A stretch of DNA of 64,000 nt from Phymorhynchus buccinoides. Its lineage: Eukaryota > Mollusca > Gastropoda > Neogastropoda > Raphitomidae. Positions 23,050 through 35,400 of this stretch are shown piece after piece. The notes below the pieces were generated by a model. That model was not told where the DNA came from. It worked only from the letters and a program-made list of their open reading frames with translations, and did not search any database. The stretch is from assembly GCA_017654935.2 (NCBI GenBank), contig CM065699.1, positions 38,951,950-39,015,949 of the forward strand. Reading direction: 5' to 3'. How positions within the stretch are numbered: the stretch's first letter is position 1; the number at the start of each line of letters is the position of its first letter. The position numbers were made by a program, and so were the translations under genes.

Positions 23050-23104
23050 AGGGGGGGGGGGGATGGGGGATGGGGGGGGGGGGGGGGGGGAGGGGGGGGG
23101 GGGG
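23050..23104 (+). repeat. Poly(G)-rich tract
   Basis: This is about 55 bases of G interrupted by a few A and T residues, next to the 3' side of the LINE fragment at 23125. Confidence 0.85.
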
Positions 23105-23124
23105 ATTTGCATCTTGATGGGGGA

Positions 23125-23690
23125 CTAGAATGTGCCAGCTGAAGAAGCAGACACAGCCTCCTCAGGTAACGAGTTCCAGTCTTTGATGGTGCGCGGGAAA
23201 AAAGAACTTCTCCTGTATTCAGTTCGGCACTGGATGCTGGGTAGTTGCCGGCTGTGTCCTCTTCTGAGGCGAGTTGGAGCTGACTTCAGTCTGGTGTTGT
23301 CGACTTTGACGATGCCGTTCAGGATCTTATAGAGCATTGTAAGCCTGGTAGACTTTCTGCGGTGCTCAAGTGTGGGCCATCCTAACTGAGAAAGCATGTC
23401 AGTTACACTGGAGGTGTTGTGGTAGCGGTTTAACACGAAGCGAGTCGCCCTTCTCTGTACAGCTTCGATTTTGTCCACATTCCTCCGAGTGTGGCATATT
23501 CAAGCAGGGGTTTGACAAGGGTCAGGTATGCTTTCTCCCTCAGTTCTGATGAGCAGATCTTCAGATTCCGTCGTAGAAAGCCCAACATTCTGTTTGCCTT
23601 TGATGTTATGGCCTCAACATGCAAGTCCCAGCTGATGTCCTTCTGGATGGTGATACCCAAATACTTCACTGAAGTCACTGTGTCCAGGGT
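23125..23690 (-). mobile_element. LINE reverse-transcriptase C-terminal fragment
   Basis: The minus-strand frames give SVKYLGITIQKDISW, RMLGFLRRNLKICS, TLVKPLLEYAT, then (shifted) IEAVQRRATRFVL, LGWPTLEHRRK and FFPRTIKDWNSLP. This is the typical end of a non-LTR retrotransposon reverse transcriptase. A frameshift near 23440-23480 breaks it. Confidence 0.85.
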
Positions 23691-23716
23691 GTGGCCATGC
23701 AGGTCATAGCTATGAT

Positions 23717-23753
23717 GGAAACTCTATGTGTGCGTAACTCTGTGTGTGTGTGT

Positions 23754-23802
<49 letters not shown>

Positions 23803-23816
23803 GTGTGTGTGTATGT

Positions 23817-23887
<71 letters not shown>
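23717..23887 (+). repeat. (TG)n microsatellite
   Basis: This is about 170 bases of nearly pure TG with two ATG-containing breaks, followed by a short duplicated phrase GGCGACCAACTTCTATTTA. Confidence 0.9.
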
Positions 23888-23939
23888 CGACCAACTTCTA
23901 TTTACCAACTGTGGCGACCAACTTCTATTTATAGAAGTA

Positions 23940-24747
23940 AACGTACACATTAAAATTTAGGGATGTGACCAAAGGAGAAGAAGGAAAAAAATGGAGGAAA
24001 AACAAAACAAAAATGCTTCAGGAGCCTGCAGATCTAAGGTCAGCTCTTCTGTGTAAGGTCAGTTCTTTCTAGTTGTAACAAAGATACTGTATACAGTCTT
24101 TGCTTGTAATCAGTGTGATCTGTTGTGATCAATTTAAAAAAATGTACATGGTCTGAGCCAAGTGGACACGACTAGGCCTACTTCGTGGTGTGAAGCATCC
24201 ATGTTTTATCATTAGATTAGGCTTGCCTGACTCAACACTTTACTCAAATTACTACAACAGTTGTAACTGGCAAAGTTTGGAGATCACATCAACATGATGA
24301 TGATTTGAAACAATGATCAGTGTGAATTCTTTTTTACCTCTGTTGGCAAGCGTGAAGCCATTGCCAATGGGTTTTGTCACTGCATGCCAGTGGCAGGTAT
24401 CAGCTGTGATGTCAGGGTACGCATGGACACTGCTGACCCGTTAGGTATCCGCGTCCTTCGCAGCTGGCTGCTTCAGTTTGTTTGGCGACATCATGTGACC
24501 ATTTGTTGTTTCGGTTTATCAAAGTAAACGTTTGAGTTGCCAGGATTAGCAGACGACAAATTCCACCCCTTTTTTTCACCAGTCGTCAACTGCAAACTGG
24601 GTTATTCCAAGCCAAGAAATAGTGAAGCGGATATAACACGTTTTCGTCAAGTTGAAACCGTTATAAAAGTTGCTTTGTCAAAAAGGTCAACACAGACTTA
24701 CGAAACCAAACAGGTCAAAGGTTAGGTCTAAGCAAAGCAAAACCAGC
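23940..24747 (+). promoter_or_regulatory. LONP2 upstream region (promoter position only)
   Basis: This is the relatively repeat-poor stretch before the LONP2 start codon. I do not see a clear TATA box or initiator. It is listed because the LONP2 promoter, and perhaps that of the divergent F-box gene, should lie in or near it. The call rests on position only. Confidence 0.3.
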
Positions 24748-24854
24748 ATGGCGTCAACAATAGCCATCCCAAAGAGAGTACCTCTACTTTTGGTTGCAGA
24801 CAATGTCCTTTTGCCAGGATCTTCCATGCGCATTCCTGTCAAGAGCTTTAAAAA
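24748..24854 (+). CDS. LONP2: LONP2 exon 1 (residues 1-36)
   Basis: It starts [15 protein letters not shown] and contains [13 protein letters not shown], the usual opening of the LON substrate-binding domain. The GTTGGT donor splits codon 36. This donor is chosen over the GTATTT three bases downstream because it restores the reading frame and an SFKNMNMVKSR junction. Confidence 0.9.
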
Positions 24855-27800
24855 GTTGGTATTTCTTGAATGTCTCATGCTTGATGACGTGATGCACTGC
24901 AGGTGTACGACATTTTAATGTTGTTATGCACCAAGTGGCAAAAATCAGTATCACAGCCTAAAAATTACTAAAAGTATCACTGCCTGGTTCAGTACCTGTT
25001 AGGCTGTGTGACCATGACGATTGATGAAAAGTTGTAGACTAGTTACTCAAGTTTAGTTAGGCCTGCTTCTTGGGTTTTTTACTTACCCACAGACTGAAAC
25101 TGAGAAACCAGAAGTGCCTTGTTATACTTATACATAAAAAATAGGGCCTAAAAATAACTCGTGCAATGGGTCTAGAATGTTCACTGCTTTCTTGAGGCAG
25201 GTCATGTAAAGAGGTTATCTCGCCTTCTTCATCTTCTCAAGGGCCCAATTGTCTAACGTAAATGATTGGTCTAATTTTGAAATTGGGACAGTAGACTCAG
25301 AGACTTAAAATAAACTTTAATTCACTTCTTCTTGCAGTAGACAACCACCATCATCCTTTTGATAGTTCTGTTGTGTGTTGTAACTGGGGACTTCGGTCAT
25401 GTAGAAAATATATCTGTACACAGTAAGGCCGTGAGGACTGGCTGCCCTGAAGATCTGACTGACTGAAGTTTGTAATCTTCATCTTGAACAGTAATAATTT
25501 CCTTGGCCGCCCAGATGATCGGCTTGAATGGCTGGGGGAAAGATGGGACAAGTTGGAAGTTGGATTGGGGAATACTGGAGGGAATAGAGGGCTTCACCAA
25601 ATCCCGGATCATAGAAACAATGCCCCCCTCCTCCCCCCCCCCTTCCCTACCCATCACCTCCACCCCCCCCCCCCTTCCTTACCCATTCCTCCCCTCCTCC
25701 CCCCCCCCCCCCCCCCCCCCATCAAAACCCTTCATCCCTAAATTCACTTCCATATCAACGCCGATCATCTGGGCGACAATGTTTTTATCGACAGTTTCTG
25801 CCTGACCGAAGTCCCCACGTTCTATTCTAACAGAACCATCAACTTGATGATGGTGGTTGGGAAGAGAAAGAAGAAGAAGAATGAGTGGGGCAGGGTCAAA
25901 GATGGGGGGAGGGGGGGGAAGGGCGCTGTTTATATCCGGGACTTGAAGCTCTCCACCATGGCCGATGTTACTGCCTCAGGTGGGAGGGAGTTCCACTCAG
26001 AGATGGTCCGTGGAAAAAAGGAAAACTTTCTGTAGCTGGTTTTGCAAGAGTGGAGGAGGTATGTTGCTTGGTGGAACTTTCTCCATTTGTCTTGTTGGTG
26101 GGTGGAGGGATGGGGTGTTGATAGTGACGTCACTGTGGTGGAACTTAAAGAAGGTCGTCAGTCTGGATGTGCGAGTGGGGTCTACTGCAGCTAAGGGTAC
26201 ATATTCTCTATGCTGGATGTCTGGCGTGCCTGTTTACCACCCAGCGGGCAGCACGTCCCTAGACCTTTTCCATCCAGCCGACCTCTGTAGCGGTGAAGGG
26301 GTCCCATACAGAGGAGGTGTACTCAAATGTGGGCCTGACCAGCGTTTTATGCGCCTTGTCCTTGATATGTACCGATCCCATGAAGGAGCTGAGCGTGGGG
26401 GACTGGATGATTTCTGGGGTCAAGGAGTTCCAGTCTCGGATGGTTTTGGGGAAGAAAGAATTGTTTCTGTAGTCAGTTCTTGAGGGGATTCTTTGGAATT
26501 GTAGGTTGTGGTTGTGTCTTCTGCTGCTGCTGACGCAGGCTAGTCCATTTGTAATTTTGTAGAACATGCCAAGCCTGGTTGCACGGCTGCGTTCGGCCAG
26601 GGTAGACCACTGCAGATGGTGGAGCATTGCGTTGACACTAGAGTTTTCAATGGTCTCCCCGTTGCATCCAGCCGACACGACGCATTCCGATTTTGGAGGA
26701 GCTCAAAGACAAAGGAGAAAATTATTTAAGATTATTTTTTAAAGAAACAAAAAAGGCAGGAGAATGGGCCTATAAGGCAGAAGAAGAAGAGTCAAACAGA
26801 GTCACAGATTAGAAATTGCTAGCGCAGAATTTCCAGAAGTAGGAGCTATTTATACTGAAAGATGTTTGTCGTTTGTTGACGTACCCTGGCTAAAAGACTC
26901 CAGGGATTACACCAACGTCCAAAGCATTTGAACACTATGGTACAAATGCATCAGCCTAGAGATGAGAACATTGCCGTGTGTGACCCCGTTTTTGATCACC
27001 CCCGCTGCATGGGCAGCCACTCTTCGTCTTCGGGGGAGAGTGTTTCTTTTATTTTAATGACTAACCTAGCTCGCCAATTTGACCGCCAGGTGGCATAGCG
27101 CTCGAATGGGGCTAATCCTCTCTATATTCTTAGTTGGAGATAAAGAGAGAGAGAGAGGGAGGGACTCTCACCCCAGGGCTGGGTGAAAAAAAAGCATTGT
27201 ACATGTATTGCTTATCTCATGTTTCCCTGGTTAAATAAAATTTCGTTTTTGTTTTCGTTTTCGTTTCTTTCTCTCACTACGCCCACCTAAGAATATCACG
27301 CGCTAAAGCCCCTACTGGTTTGACTGCCCCCTGGCGGTAAAATGCATGTCCTGTTTCAGCATGAACATGGTGAAGAGTCGACTGATGGGCCGCAACACGT
27401 TGAGCAGCACAGTGATCGGGGTCATCCCTAAGGACCCCAACCAACACCATGAGGTCAGTGTGCTCGTCCGCATCGATTAACCCTTTCACCGCCAACGTCG
27501 CATTTATGCATCCAGGGCTCCCCATTTGGGGGTCTATGAAGCACTATTCTCAAGGACCCTCTAAAAGAATGTGCAGGGAATCCCAGGGATGCACTAGAAA
27601 AAATCTTTTTAGCATTCGCAATGCCACTGGGACCCTCTATCCCGCCTCTAGGACCCTCTATACTGTAAGCGAAGGAATCCCTGGGACCCCTTGTTCTGCA
27701 GGACAATTGGGATGCCTGGCACCACAATGGTTCAACACCCATGTCACTAAAAGGCATCAAATCAGGGCCTGTTATCCGAAGACCCTATTTTCTTAATTTT

Positions 27801-28240
27801 GGGAGGTTAAGGATAGGCCTAATGTTATGTATGTCACAGAGGAATTCCCAGTATTGCAAATACAAAAAATTCTCTACCCAGTTATGAGTTAAGTTTAACA
27901 GTATTTTGTGACTGAAAAATGACTGGCGGCGAAAGGGTTAATGTTTTCAGTGGCGCTTGTCGGGTTTGTTTCCTGGCTGTCTGTCTAAGGTATCAAACAA
28001 TGATAGCGTTTGAACGGAGTCACGTAGGAGGCTGAATTTTTTGTGTGCATGCGGATAGGTAGTTAGGATGTCTAGGCCACGTTCTAACATGAAGGTCATC
28101 AGATTAAAACAAGATGATAGACATGCAATTCTAACACACACACACGCACGCACACACACATGCACACACTTTGATATTACATGTACATTATTCACATGCA
28201 CGCAACCACTTTAACATACATAAACACTTTTTTTCCCCCG

Positions 28241-28272
<32 letters not shown>

Positions 28273-28275
28273 CGC

Positions 28276-28319
<44 letters not shown>

Positions 28320-30025
28320 ATTGGAAATTATTTTTAACATGGTCACCATTTCAGGATTAGGAAGATTCAGAGAACATTGTTGAAACGTGTCATTTCAGGA
28401 TTGAGAGAATGTTTAACTTTCACTTAGATGCTTGTCTGCTGAAAACCCAGGACGAAAACCTGTCCAACGTCCACCCGATCGGCACTGTAGCGGTGGTGGT
28501 TCAGATCACGGGCACCAACTGGCCCCAGCCGGCCTACACCCTGCTGGGGGGTGTTTCACAAGGGCTAATGTTACTATGCACTCGCACAAATCGGCAAAAA
28601 TGGTTTAAGAAACACCGTTCGTTTGCCGATAGTTCGCGTGGCGTTTTGTTCTTGCCAAACACCGAGCAAGCGGCGAACTATCCGGAACTAGTAGGGGGTG
28701 AATACGTTTCTTGTTGTTGATTGGTCCATTAAAGTTTGTTTAAAAAAAAAAATTGACCAATCAGACAAGAGCTTGTAATATTCATCCGCAAACATTTTCT
28801 AAAGTGTTTCTTAGGCCCTGTTTGGCGTAGGCGTTATTCGCGCGGCGACCGTTATCTAGAGAAACTCGACCCTGGTGATGGGCATCTGCCGCTTCAGGCT
28901 GAGCGGAATTTGTTCATCATTTCAGTATTTACTTAAAAACAGATTTTCTACACATTCAGTATAAAACTGTACCGGAAGTACTAACCGTAAGTGCTCCAGC
29001 TAGGAGCATGCATGCAGCTTTCATTTGGCTCACGGAATAGCCAAAAACTGGATATTGTAGCCCTTACTCTAAGAGGAGTTTGGTGATGATATGTTAAATA
29101 GTTTGGAAGTTATTCAAATTTATGTAAATTGGGTTGTGTCGCTTTCACTTATTTCCATCTATTGCATTTTTTAAATTTTTTATCTGATTTTGCTGAAATT
29201 TGCAGGAAAATCGAAGGACACTATTCTTAAGCGAAATTTCCAATATCAAACTGATTGGCTGAAATATGGCCAAAAATGGCCAAACTTTTAATCTTGAATA
29301 ACTCGGAAACAGCTGTTTTGAGGGGAGAATCCTGTCATGTTTGCTCTCAAATGTAAACATAAGCCCTTTAGTTATTATTATTATTATTACGCCTTTTTTC
29401 TTGACAATCCCAGGATGAAGACCTGTCCAACGTGCACCCGATCGGCACGGCGGCGGTGGTGGTTCAGATCACGGGCACCAACTGGCCCCGTCCGGCCTAC
29501 ACCCTGCTGGTGACTGGCATCTGCCGCTTCAGGCTGGACACCCTGCTGCAGGAGAACCCCTACCCCGTGGCCATGGTCACCCAGCTGGACAAACTGCCCG
29601 GCGACGAGCCGGGGGCCATGTCAGGTGGGGGAGGGTTAAGTTAGGTTAGGTTAGGTTAGGTTAGGTTAGGTTAGGTACATTATAGTGAAATTCTGGTTGC
29701 TCCCACCTACCCTTAATTTTATTAAGTTCTACTAAAGCTTCAGTGGGAAACTAAGCGTTGTTACTTTCTAAATTAAGTACGATTTACTGAATTTTTAGAA
29801 AGTAGCAACGTTTAGTTTCCCACTGAAGCTTTAGTAGAACTTCATAAAATTAAGCACTGGAGAGTGCATCGCAGACAATTTTTTTTTTTTTTTTTTATTT
29901 TTTTTTTTTTGCATGCGATTTTTGTGTGACTGATGAGGAGGGAAGTGAGGGGGTAAATTTTGACCAAATGACAACTTTTTCGTTGCCACTGGGCTTAACG
30001 TGTGCTAAGTGCATGGGCACACACC

Positions 30026-30056
<31 letters not shown>

Positions 30057-32374
30057 TCCACGTTCAGACCGCAAGGCCTAGTGCAAAGTGAGAGGAAAAA
30101 TCCCCTGTACCCAGGTTCGAACTCGGGTGGGGTGAACACGCAGGTGTTAACTCAATCGCATCCTTCCACATAAATATATATATACGACGCGATATGTGAC
30201 GTCTTCGTTGAGGACGAATCGCCTAATAGGGCATTTGCCACGTGAGGGCGACCTTGAATTTCACCGAGTTGAATTAGAAAGGTCAGCGTAACTCAAGCAG
30301 AACGAGTGCGGGCAAATTAGTAGTCTAGTATAGAGAACAAACACTCGTGGCAAATGCCCTATTGGGGCTTTATTCTACTTCCCAGCGACACGAAAGGGTG
30401 ATCATTTTTGGACACCTAGTGATGAACTCAAACGCATCCTTCCGCATAAATATATATACGCGATATGTGACATCGTCATTGAGGACGAAAAGCCTAATTC
30501 AGTAATTGGGGCTTTATGCTACTTCTCAGCGACACGAAAAGGGCGATAATTTTAGGACTGAACTGACTGTGCCACCTAGTGACGAGTCAGGGGCAGATAA
30601 TTTTATGTGGCTCTATGCTACTACTTCATGACAGGCATAAGGCTGTGTCAGACCAATTGACATAAGCTAGAACACCAAGGCTACATCAAAATGTTGTTAT
30701 GTTATGCATAGTTATGCGGGGGTTGTCTTTAGCCATGGCAAGCTCCTAGCATAACATCAGTACGAAATCCTCCGGAGTTGGAGTGTGGCTGCTGACGTGG
30801 TGGGGTAATCAAAAACAGTCACACACGTAATGTTCTCATCCCTAGCTGGTGCATTTGTACCATAGTGTTCAAGTGCTTCAGCTGTTGGGATGATCCCTGG
30901 AGTCTTTAAACCAGGGTACAACAACAACAACATGACAGGCAAGGGCGATAATCTTATGTAGATGGCGCACGCATCTCACTAGTGAGACACTCGGTGCATG
31001 AGACAGGGGCAGGGAATTTTCAGTATAAGGCCTCATTGTATGTGGAAGAAATACAAAGCTCTTAGCTTGACAGAATTCAATTCAAGGGAAGTAAGTCTAT
31101 GTGCACACCATAGTTTGGTCATTTTTTAACTCGTTTCGCCCCCCTAGACCACATTTATGCATCTCGTTTTACAAGAAACTAATTTCTATAAAGTCTTTCT
31201 ATGTAAAATGTGTGAACTGCCATTTCCCTATTGCCATACCTGAAGTTAAAAACCTGTAATCATCTTTCATTTCTCTTTTCGTTTATGCCTGTTTGGTTTG
31301 TGTGTATGGCTGGAGTGATTTGTTGAGATTTTTTAAATAATTCTAAGTCATAATAATTGAACTAAAAAACATCAAAACGCTACACTCACACAAGCACATG
31401 AAGGTGAAATACACACTACACACGGCGAATAAAACCAAATTTTCGTCTTTAAAAAGACTTTGACGAGGTGACAACACACTAAACTTAACAATGACGGCAG
31501 TGAATGGATGACGCATACTAATACGCATTCTAAATCATGCGATTTCTAGGTTCGCAGCTTAGTGTAATGGCTGCGATGCGATAGTTAAAGAAAAGCGGAC
31601 AATCGAAGGTGTTATGAAAAAGTAGAGAATGTGCCAGTTTGGTAGAGCATAATTGTTTTTTACAGAACTTTTGTAGGGCTGATTTTTTTCAGCTGCATAT
31701 ACCTGACTTCCGGGTTTAACTTTTTCGCAACACTTCGCTAGAAATACTAGCAACACCCGAGTTTACAGTTGCCGACACACCGCTACTATGTTAGCAACAG
31801 GCAAAATGTCCCTGCCCTGCGACCGACACTGGTGTGGCTGTTTTCAACTCATTTAAGCTCAGAATAACGGGGTGGTTTTGAAATTTTATATCATTTCAAA
31901 GGTTAAAGCTACACCACTATACAAAACTAAAGTCACTGCGATCTCCAAATTATTTTTTTAATGATAATTTATTGAAAAGGGCCAAAATCGGGTGTCCTGA
32001 GTAGGGAATTTCTACTCCTTGACTGCAGTGTCCTGTTGGCACACAGAGCAGCGATGGGGGTTGTGTTAAAAGTGCAACTGGTCCTCTGAAGTCAGAGTGT
32101 GGCTGCCCATGTGGCAGGGTAATCAAAAACGGTCACACATGTAATGTTCTCATCCCTAGCTGGTGCATTTATACCATAGTGTTCAAGTGCTTTGGATGTT
32201 GGGATGATCCCTGGAGTCAAACAAACAAACAAACAAAAGTGCAACAACAAAATCTGGCTTTTGGTATTTGAGGTGCCCCCAAAATGACCCCCACCACACA
32301 TACACCACACACGCACACACACACGCACACACGCACACACACACACACACACGCACACACGCACACGCACACGC

Positions 32375-32421
<47 letters not shown>

Positions 32422-35400
32422 CATTGACGTGTTTAAAGTCTGGGGTTTTAAGTCTCGCACATACAAACTAAGTAGCATTATACGGCGGGTGCTGGTGTTT
32501 CAGACGAGCTGGACAACTCGGAACTGTCGGCACTGGCTGAGAATTTCCGTGACCAGGCGGCCAAGCTGCTGGACATGCTGGACACCTCCATCCCCGTGGT
32601 GTCGCGACTCAAGGTGAGCTGTGGCGCAGTGGTAGCGCGTTCACCTCGTGTCAAGTAAGAAAGGTGGCAGAGTGGTTAAGACGTTCGCCTGCCAAATGTA
32701 ATGCGTCACTGCAGCGTGAGTGACCCGGGTTCGAGTCCCGGCCTCGCCCTTTCTTTCTAGTTTGACAGGAAAATCGAACTGAACGTCGAGTCCTTCGGAT
32801 GGGGACTTAAAGCTAGTCTGGCCCGTGCGCTTTACGCACGTAAAAATTCCACTTTTGCCGCCAATGTCGCATTTATGCACCACAATGGTTTAACACCCAT
32901 GTCACTAAAAGGCATCAAATCAGGGCCTGTTACCTGAAGACCCTATTTTCTTAATTTTGGGAGGTAAGGATAGGCCTAATGTTGTACATGACACACAGGA
33001 ATTCCCAATACAGCGGATACTTTTTTTCTCTAGCCAGTTATGTTTAATGGTATTTTCTGGCTGAACGCCAGCCATTTTTTTAGTTAAAACTTTCCATTAA
33101 GCTTACCTGGGTAAAAAAAAAAGATCCTGTCTGCAAAAAATCGTTATAATAAAAAAAATTGGGAGGTAAGGCTAGGCCCTATTTTATACATGTCACAGAG
33201 GAATCCCCAAAATCGTTATAATACATCTGTATCGTTGAGAAAATCGGGACTTTCCTGGGATGCACTGCCTCCGGGCATTGCCTCCAGGATCGTTCCCACC
33301 ATCTTTGTATCTACTAATGTCCTGTATGTGTCTGTTTTAGACCAGAGGCCGTTAAACAGATTTTCATTCACCTCCCAAAATTAAGAACATAAGGTCATTG
33401 GATACCAGACCCTCGTTGGATGCCTTTCAATGACATGGGTGTTAAATCACTGTGGTGCATAAATGTGACAGTGGCGATGAAAGGGTTAATGGTATTTTCT
33501 GGCTGAAAAATAGCTGGCGGTGAAAGGGTTAAGCCAGGGCACTACAACAACAACAACAACGTATCATTGTTACTCTGGTTGTTGGTGAGCAGAAGCTGCT
33601 GGCCAGCCTGCCCAGCGAGCACCTGCCGGACATCTGCAGCACCATGGTGAAGGCGTCCTATGCCGAGAAGCTGCAGGTGCTGGACGCAGTGGACCTCACC
33701 CAGCGCTTCAAGAAGGCCCTGCCCCTCCTCATGAGGCAGATTGAGGTCAGCATGGATGTGGTGACTATAGTGGAACCTCCCTTATAAGACCCAGGCATGG
33801 TAGACCTCCGCGAATCGCGGAACAACATTTTAAAAAAATGCATTGAAATGGCATGAAAAAGTGAAAATTTCACTCTCATTTATTGAATTGTATTAAATTT
33901 TCTTTGGACCCCCGGCCATTTTCCTTGAAAACCACTTTGCCCCCACTACCATGCCTGAAGACCTTCAAAAATCATCCAATATGAGGTCTTATAAGGGAGG
34001 GGTCTTAAAATTGAGGTATTTTTTAATACTTACGAAGAAGGGCAAGTAGAAGTAGGTCTTATGTGGGAGAGAGTCTTGTAATGGGAGGTCTTATAAGGGA
34101 GGTTCCACTGTATTGCAATTTTCTTTTTTGCTGTCCCATCTTCTGGGCCGTACAGTGGCGTTGCTCCCACGCCGCTCATTCCGAATACCAATTCGCAGCC
34201 ACACCTCCGCACGTTCAGGCTGCAGAATCCGAGACCAGCGACTATTACATTTCAGTTAGTGCAATAAATTGATAATTCCTCCCTCCCCACCCCCCTCGAG
34301 GATGGCGTGGACCTCACCCAGCGCTTCAAGAAGGCCCTGCCCCTCCTCATGAGGCAGATCGAGGTCAGCAGGGATGTGATGACTATTACATTGCAGTTAG
34401 TGCAATACATTGATAATTCCCCCCCCCCCCCCCCCTCTTGAGGATAGTGTGAACCTCATCCTGCGCTTCAAGAAGGCCCTGCCCCTCCTCATGAGGCAGA
34501 TCGAGGTCAGCAGGGATGTGATGACTATTACATTTCAGTTAGTGCAATACATTGATAATTCCTCCCCCCCCCCCCCCCTCGAGGATAGGCGTGGACCTCA
34601 TCCTGCGCTTCAAGAAGGCCCTGCCCCTCCTCATGAGGCAGATCGAGGTCAGCACGGATGTGATAACCATTACATTTTTTTTTTTTTTTGCTGTCCCATC
34701 TTCTGGGCCGTACAGTGGCATTGCCCCCACGCCGCTCATTCGGAGTCCCAATTCGCAGCCACACCTCCGCACATTCAGGTTGCAGAATCCGAGACCAGCA
34801 ACTATTACATTTCAGTTACTGTAATAAAGTGATAATTCTTCCCCCCTCGAGGATGGTGTGGACCTCATCCTGCGCTTCAAGAAGGCCCTGCCCCTCCTCA
34901 TGACAGGGTCCCAATCGTGCCACAAAACAAGGGGTTCCAGGGACTCCTTCACTTACAGTATAGAGGGTCCTAGAGGCAGGATAGAGGGTCCCAGTGGCAT
35001 TGCAAATGCTGAAAAGAATGTTTCTAGTGCATTCCTGGGACCCCCTGCACATTCTTTTAGAAGGTCCTTTAGAATTTTAGTGCTTCATAGACCCAGGTCA
35101 GCAGGGATGTGATGACTATTACATTTCAGTTAGTGCAATAAGTTGGTAATTCCACCCCCCCCCCCCCTCCCCCCAATATTGCCCTTCTTTGTAAGTATTA
35201 AAATTACCTCCTTTATGCAACTCCCTCCTGTTTAATAGTAATGATAATAATTGGCATTTTGAGCACTTAATATGTATTTGGTATTGAATAAGCCCTGAGC
35301 GCTTACAAGAATAAATTAATAAATTAATAAGCCATCAAGCAATAGAAACACATGAAAATCAAATATATGTTACACACACACACACACACATACACACACA

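Noticed and set aside
23125..23690. A host gene on the minus strand before LONP2
   Set aside because: The residues match the end of a non-LTR reverse transcriptase and the frame is broken.
24855..24918. LONP2 exon 1 running on to the TAA near 24916
   Set aside because: The continuation ([11 protein letters not shown]) does not match Lon proteins. The GTTGGT donor at 24855 gives the correct phase and a good junction with exon 2.
29636..29675. (TTAGG)n telomere-like repeat next to LONP2 exon 3
   Set aside because: It continues into the inverted 3' end of SINE family 1, whose tail is CCTAA-rich in other copies (48520-48540, 21360-21380). It is a SINE tail, not an interstitial telomere.
32656..32755. 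A functional tRNA-Ser or tRNA-Leu gene
   Set aside because: Boxes A and B are good, but the sequence continues into the SINE body shared with 59775-59965 and no terminator or complete cloverleaf was evident.
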